A stretch of DNA of 9,651 nucleotides, taken from an uncultured Varibaculum sp. (lineage in GTDB: Bacteria; Actinomycetota; Actinomycetes; Actinomycetales; Actinomycetaceae). Location of the stretch: positions 1 through 9,651 of the forward strand of contig CAMYAU010000058.1 of NCBI GenBank assembly GCA_947253735.1, in the 5' to 3' direction. The position numbers were made by a program, and so were the translations under genes. The notes beneath the pieces are model-generated. The model saw only the letters and a program-made list of their open reading frames with translations, made no database searches and was not told where the DNA came from. Of this stretch, positions 7,271-9,651 are shown one piece after another (the first letter of the stretch is position 1; each line of letters begins with the position of its first letter).

Positions 7271-8245
7271 TTATCCCAAATCCGATTCGGTAGCCTTCGT
7301 TAAACGCAATTGAGCCAGTGTCATCACTAAAATGATGATTAGTAAAACGACTGCCATTGCCGCGGCGTAACCCATTTGGCCTTGTTGGAAAGCTTTTTCG
7401 TAGATGTAGAAATAGATAACTCGGGTGGAGTCCAAAGGTCCGCCTTTGGTGGCTACCGCTACAGTGTCAAAAATCTGGAAAGAACCGATCATGGAGACTA
7501 CTACCACCATCACCAGAATCGGGCGTATCAGCGGGAGGGTGATGGAGAAAAAACTTCTGCTAGTGCTGGCCCCATCTATTTCGGCGGCGTCGTAAATCAT
7601 CTTGGGAACGATCTGCATTCCTGCGAAAATCAGTAGCGCCGTATATCCCATATTTCTCCAAGAGTTAACTAAAGCGACTGTGAAGATAGCGATATCGGGA
7701 TTGCCGTAGAACGCGATTGGTTCGGTATGAAGCATAGTTAGGAAATGGTTTACCAGACCAACATTGGGGTCTAGCAAAAATAAGGTGATGACTGCGATAG
7801 TGACGTTTGGTACCAGCCAGGGGATGAGTAGGAGTGAGCGGATAAAACTTGATTGACTGATGCGTTGCATTAATACGGCTATCCCTAAACCAGCTATGGT
7901 CTGGGTGGTGATATTAACGAGGACGTAAATTACGGTAACCACCAGTGCATGGCTGAAATGCTGATCGCTCAGCAGCTTTTGATAGTTGGCAAACCCTACG
8001 AATTTTGCTGGAGATATTAAGTCCCAATCGGTAAAACTTATGGCTAGACCTCGTACCATGGGTATTAGATAAAAAATCAGGAATCCGATTACGGCAGGAG
8101 CTATGAAAAGGTATCCCGCTCTTATTTCCGCTAACTTTAGGTGGCTGCTTCTAGCGACAGAACCATCTGGTCTGTGGGCTTTTTCCTGTGCAGGGGGGTA
8201 TGAGTCTAAACTCGCCCTGGTTTTTTGGTGTTTAGCAGCAGTCAT
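7271..8245 (-). CDS. ABC sugar transporter permease, MalF type; first gene of the operon
   Basis: Partner permease of the MalG-type protein, 324 residues from the chosen start. A hydrophilic N-terminal tail of about 40 residues precedes the first membrane segment, AGYLFIAPAVIGFLIFYLIP (43-62). Next come SFTDWDLISPAKFVGFANYQKLL, typical of CUT1 permeases, and further segments near 99-125, 137-158, 185-210, 243-262 and 291-312. The EAA loop is YDAAEIDGASTSRSFFSITLPLI (218-240). I chose ATG 8245 because GAGAGG sits 6 bases upstream. A longer reading from GTG 8278 would start at or just next to the predicted transcription start, and it lacks a ribosome binding site on that transcript. Being first, it is nearest the divergent promoter. 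Confidence 0.92.
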   Translation of the reverse strand: MTAAKHQKTRASLDSYPPAQEKAHRPDGSVARSSHLKLAEIRAGYLFIAPAVIGFLIFYLIPMVRGLAISFTDWDLISPAKFVGFANYQKLLSDQHFSHALVVTVIYVLVNITTQTIAGLGIAVLMQRISQSSFIRSLLLIPWLVPNVTIAVITLFLLDPNVGLVNHFLTMLHTEPIAFYGNPDIAIFTVALVNSWRNMGYTALLIFAGMQIVPKMIYDAAEIDGASTSRSFFSITLPLIRPILVMVVVVSMIGSFQIFDTVAVATKGGPLDSTRVIYFYIYEKAFQQGQMGYAAAMAVVLLIIILVMTLAQLRLTKATESDLG

Positions 8246-8251
8246 CCTCGA

Positions 8252-8257
8252 CCTCTC
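8252..8257 (-). promoter_or_regulatory. Ribosome binding site that fixes the MalF-type permease start
   Basis: GAGAGG on the complement, 6 bases before ATG 8245. It supports this start over the in-frame GTG at 8278, which would add 11 residues. Confidence 0.7.
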
Positions 8258-8279
8258 AGCTATTAAGAGTTGCGTCACA

Positions 8280-8290
8280 GTAATTATTAC
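8280..8290. promoter_or_regulatory. Inverted repeat over the operon -10 box, candidate operator
   Basis: GTAAT T ATTAC is a perfect 5+5 inverted repeat with a single central base, lying on the -10 box of the operon promoter. A protein bound here would block RNA polymerase. The adjacent ROK regulator is the obvious candidate binder, by position only. Confidence 0.45.
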
Positions 8291-8312
8291 GTTAGTTTCT
8301 TTAGTAAGTCAA
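8283..8312 (-). promoter_or_regulatory. Sigma70-like promoter for the transporter/alpha-galactosidase operon
   Basis: On the complement, -35 box TTGACT (8312-8307, 5 of 6 to consensus) and -10 box AATAAT (8288-8283, 5 of 6) are separated by 18 bases. Transcription would begin near 8276, giving a leader of about 30 bases before ATG 8245. The -10 box is covered by an inverted repeat. No equally good promoter was seen for the regulator on the + strand. Confidence 0.6.
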
Positions 8313-8321
8313 GCATTTTCA

Positions 8322-8337
8322 GTAAATGGGGGTTTAC
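8322..8337. promoter_or_regulatory. Inverted repeat around the ribosome binding site of the regulator, candidate second operator
   Basis: GTAAA (8322-8326) and TTTAC (8333-8337) flank TGGGGG. The G-run 8328-8332 is the only plausible ribosome binding site for GTG 8342, at 9 bases. As DNA it resembles the GTAA/TTAC repeat at 8280-8290. As RNA it would be a weak 5-bp hairpin with the ribosome binding site in the loop. Confidence 0.4.
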
Positions 8338-8341
8338 CATT

Positions 8342-9502
8342 GTGAATGCTCAGCGAAGAATTCAGCGGCGCACCAATATGGAAGCCGCAATACGTTACTT
8401 GACTGGCTGTGTTGATACGGTAGCGAATATTGCAAAACAAATAGGGGTAACTCGCCCGGCCGCCGAATCAATTATGGCTGACCTAGTCAAACTGGGCTGG
8501 GTAGAAAGCGTCGCTGCCCCCGAGGGGATAATTGTAATCGGCAGGCCAGCCACCTACTATAAGATATCTTCGCACGCCGGACACGTCCTCTCTCTAGATA
8601 TAGGCGCCCACCATGTCAGTGCGCTTACCGCGGATTTAAGTGGGAATATTCTCGCCGAAAACACCGAAGATTTAGCGGAAAATACACCGGCAAAAACACG
8701 TCTAGAGGCCGCCCTGTCAGTTAGTAAAAAAACCTTGCAGGAAACAGAATGCGGTAAAACCTGGATCTGTGTTACCGGAAGTCCCGGCATTCAATATCAA
8801 GGGAAAGTAGCATATTTTGGTGGCAAAGGCATGCCGGACTGGCAAGGTCTGCAGCTGGATCAGCTGATCAGTAAGGAGCTGAAAGTAAAAGTCACCACTG
8901 TGGGGGACTGTGCGCTAGGTGCTCGTGGGGAATCGTGGGTAGGTGCGGCCTCAAAATATAATGAGGTGGTCTTTATCCTGGCGGGAATCCGTACCGGTGC
9001 GGCCAGTGTTCTTGAGGGGAGGGTGCGCACCGGCAGTCGCGGTGCCGCCGGATTGATCGGTGAGATTCCGCAATTGCGTTGGAGAGAGCTTGAAGCTGAA
9101 AGCTTTGCGAGCGGAGTTTATAGCCCCGATAGGCCGCCTAACCGGGAAGAGCTGTTTCAGCAGGCTCGAAAGGGGGACCAACTGGCGCTTTCCGGGGCAA
9201 AAAAATACGGCGAAATTCTAGGACTGGGAACTGCCAGTATGATCGCGGTTATTGACCCTGAATGCGTAGTTTTGGGGGGACAATTCTGTAGGTATGCAGA
9301 TCTTTTCTTACCGCAAATGGAGCAGACCATCAAGGAATTGTGCCCCTTTGCTCCCCCAATCGCGGTGTCTACTTTAGGGAGGCGTTCGGTCGCCCTCGGG
9401 GGGATCCGCTACGCCCTAGATGGGGTATTTGACCAAATAAATATGCACACCCTAAATTCTGACTATTTTCCTGCCACCGATTTGGAGAAATTTTGGCTCT
9501 AG
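8342..9502 (+). CDS. ROK-family transcriptional regulator of the alpha-galactoside operon
   Basis: DNA-binding regulator with an N-terminal winged helix and a C-terminal sugar-kinase-like domain (XylR/NagC/Mlc family), 386 residues. The helix-turn-helix spans about 26-54 (TVANIAKQIGVTRPAAESIMADLVKLGWV), and the wing ends in GRPATYY (68-73). The ROK domain starts at VLSLDIGAH (82-90) and has GDCALGARGE (188-197), LAGIRTGAASVLEGRVRTGSRGAAGLIGE (213-241), IDPECVVLGG (304-313) and ALGGIRYA (351-358). The usual GExGH is GEIPQ, and the CxCGxxGC zinc motif is missing, although NagC and Mlc have it. The start GTG 8342 includes the QRRIQRRTNMEAAIRYL lead-in normal for this family. ATG 8378 would cut into it, and TTG 8270 would extend into the promoter. 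Divergent position implies that it represses the operon, with sugar as inducer; this is inferred. Confidence 0.9.
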   Translation: MNAQRRIQRRTNMEAAIRYLTGCVDTVANIAKQIGVTRPAAESIMADLVKLGWVESVAAPEGIIVIGRPATYYKISSHAGHVLSLDIGAHHVSALTADLSGNILAENTEDLAENTPAKTRLEAALSVSKKTLQETECGKTWICVTGSPGIQYQGKVAYFGGKGMPDWQGLQLDQLISKELKVKVTTVGDCALGARGESWVGAASKYNEVVFILAGIRTGAASVLEGRVRTGSRGAAGLIGEIPQLRWRELEAESFASGVYSPDRPPNREELFQQARKGDQLALSGAKKYGEILGLGTASMIAVIDPECVVLGGQFCRYADLFLPQMEQTIKELCPFAPPIAVSTLGRRSVALGGIRYALDGVFDQINMHTLNSDYFPATDLEKFWL

Positions 9503-9651
9503 AAACTCAAAAAGATATCTCTTAGCCACATGAAGTAGCTGTTGGCGGTTATAATCTTGGGTTTCAGAAAATCTCTAGCTGGCGCTAAAGGGCTGCTTAA
9601 CGCGGAATCTGTGGGCAGTTCAACAAGGTGATACTTTGACCTGGTAGCCTC
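9503..9651. other. Non-coding end of the window
   Basis: No gene or RNA was recognised here. No clear terminator follows the regulator. A perfect TATAAT occurs at 9550-9555 on the + strand without a convincing -35 box. It might serve a gene beyond the window. Confidence 0.4.

Noticed and set aside
8246..8278. Longer MalF-type permease from GTG 8278
   Set aside because: That start falls at or just next to the predicted transcription start and has no ribosome binding site on that transcript. ATG 8245 has GAGAGG at 6 bases.
8270..8341. Longer ROK regulator from TTG 8270
   Set aside because: The added 24 residues would cover the promoter and inverted repeats and do not resemble the family. GTG 8342 gives the normal lead-in to the helix-turn-helix.
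9550..9555. TATAAT as a promoter for a downstream gene
   Set aside because: No acceptable -35 box lies 16-18 bases upstream, and no gene is visible after it within the window.

Overview
The window joins a conserved housekeeping block to a sugar-utilisation locus. It most likely comes from an actinobacterium of moderate GC content. RpoA is followed directly by an L17 with a long acidic tail, then a polyphosphate-glucokinase-like ROK protein and truA. The sugar genes are an actinobacterial/Firmicute-style CUT1 ABC importer under a ROK regulator. A member of the Actinomycetaceae (for example the Varibaculum/Mobiluncus/Actinomyces neighbourhood) would fit, but the genus is a guess.

Bases 1-3306 (+ strand): the 3' part of rpoA, complete rplQ ending at a perfect 19-bp hairpin, a 167-bp leader containing a second hairpin, a ROK protein resembling polyphosphate glucokinase, and truA, whose start codon overlaps the stop of the ROK gene by one base.

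Bases 3327-8245 (- strand): a tight four-gene operon read leftwards. It encodes a MalF-type permease, a MalG-type permease, a lipoprotein sugar-binding protein and a cytoplasmic GH36 alpha-galactosidase. Gaps are 17, 22 and 32 bp. No ATPase subunit is encoded, so the importer probably uses a shared MsmK/UgpC-type ATPase from elsewhere. truA and the alpha-galactosidase gene converge, with only 20 bp between them.

Bases 8246-8341: the divergent control region. It holds a sigma70-like promoter for the operon, an inverted repeat over its -10 box, and a second inverted repeat whose loop carries the ribosome binding site of the regulator. Bases 8342-9502 (+ strand): a ROK-family transcriptional regulator. 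Bases 9503-9651: no gene seen.

Inferred working model: an alpha-galactoside such as melibiose, raffinose or stachyose is captured by the lipoprotein, imported intact, and cut in the cytoplasm to galactose plus the remaining sugar. The ROK protein represses the operon, and probably itself, until sugar is present. These are recognisable families. The least ordinary points are the departures of both ROK proteins from family motifs, the paired inverted repeats in the control region, and the L17 acidic tail. I did not find a convincing wholly new system.
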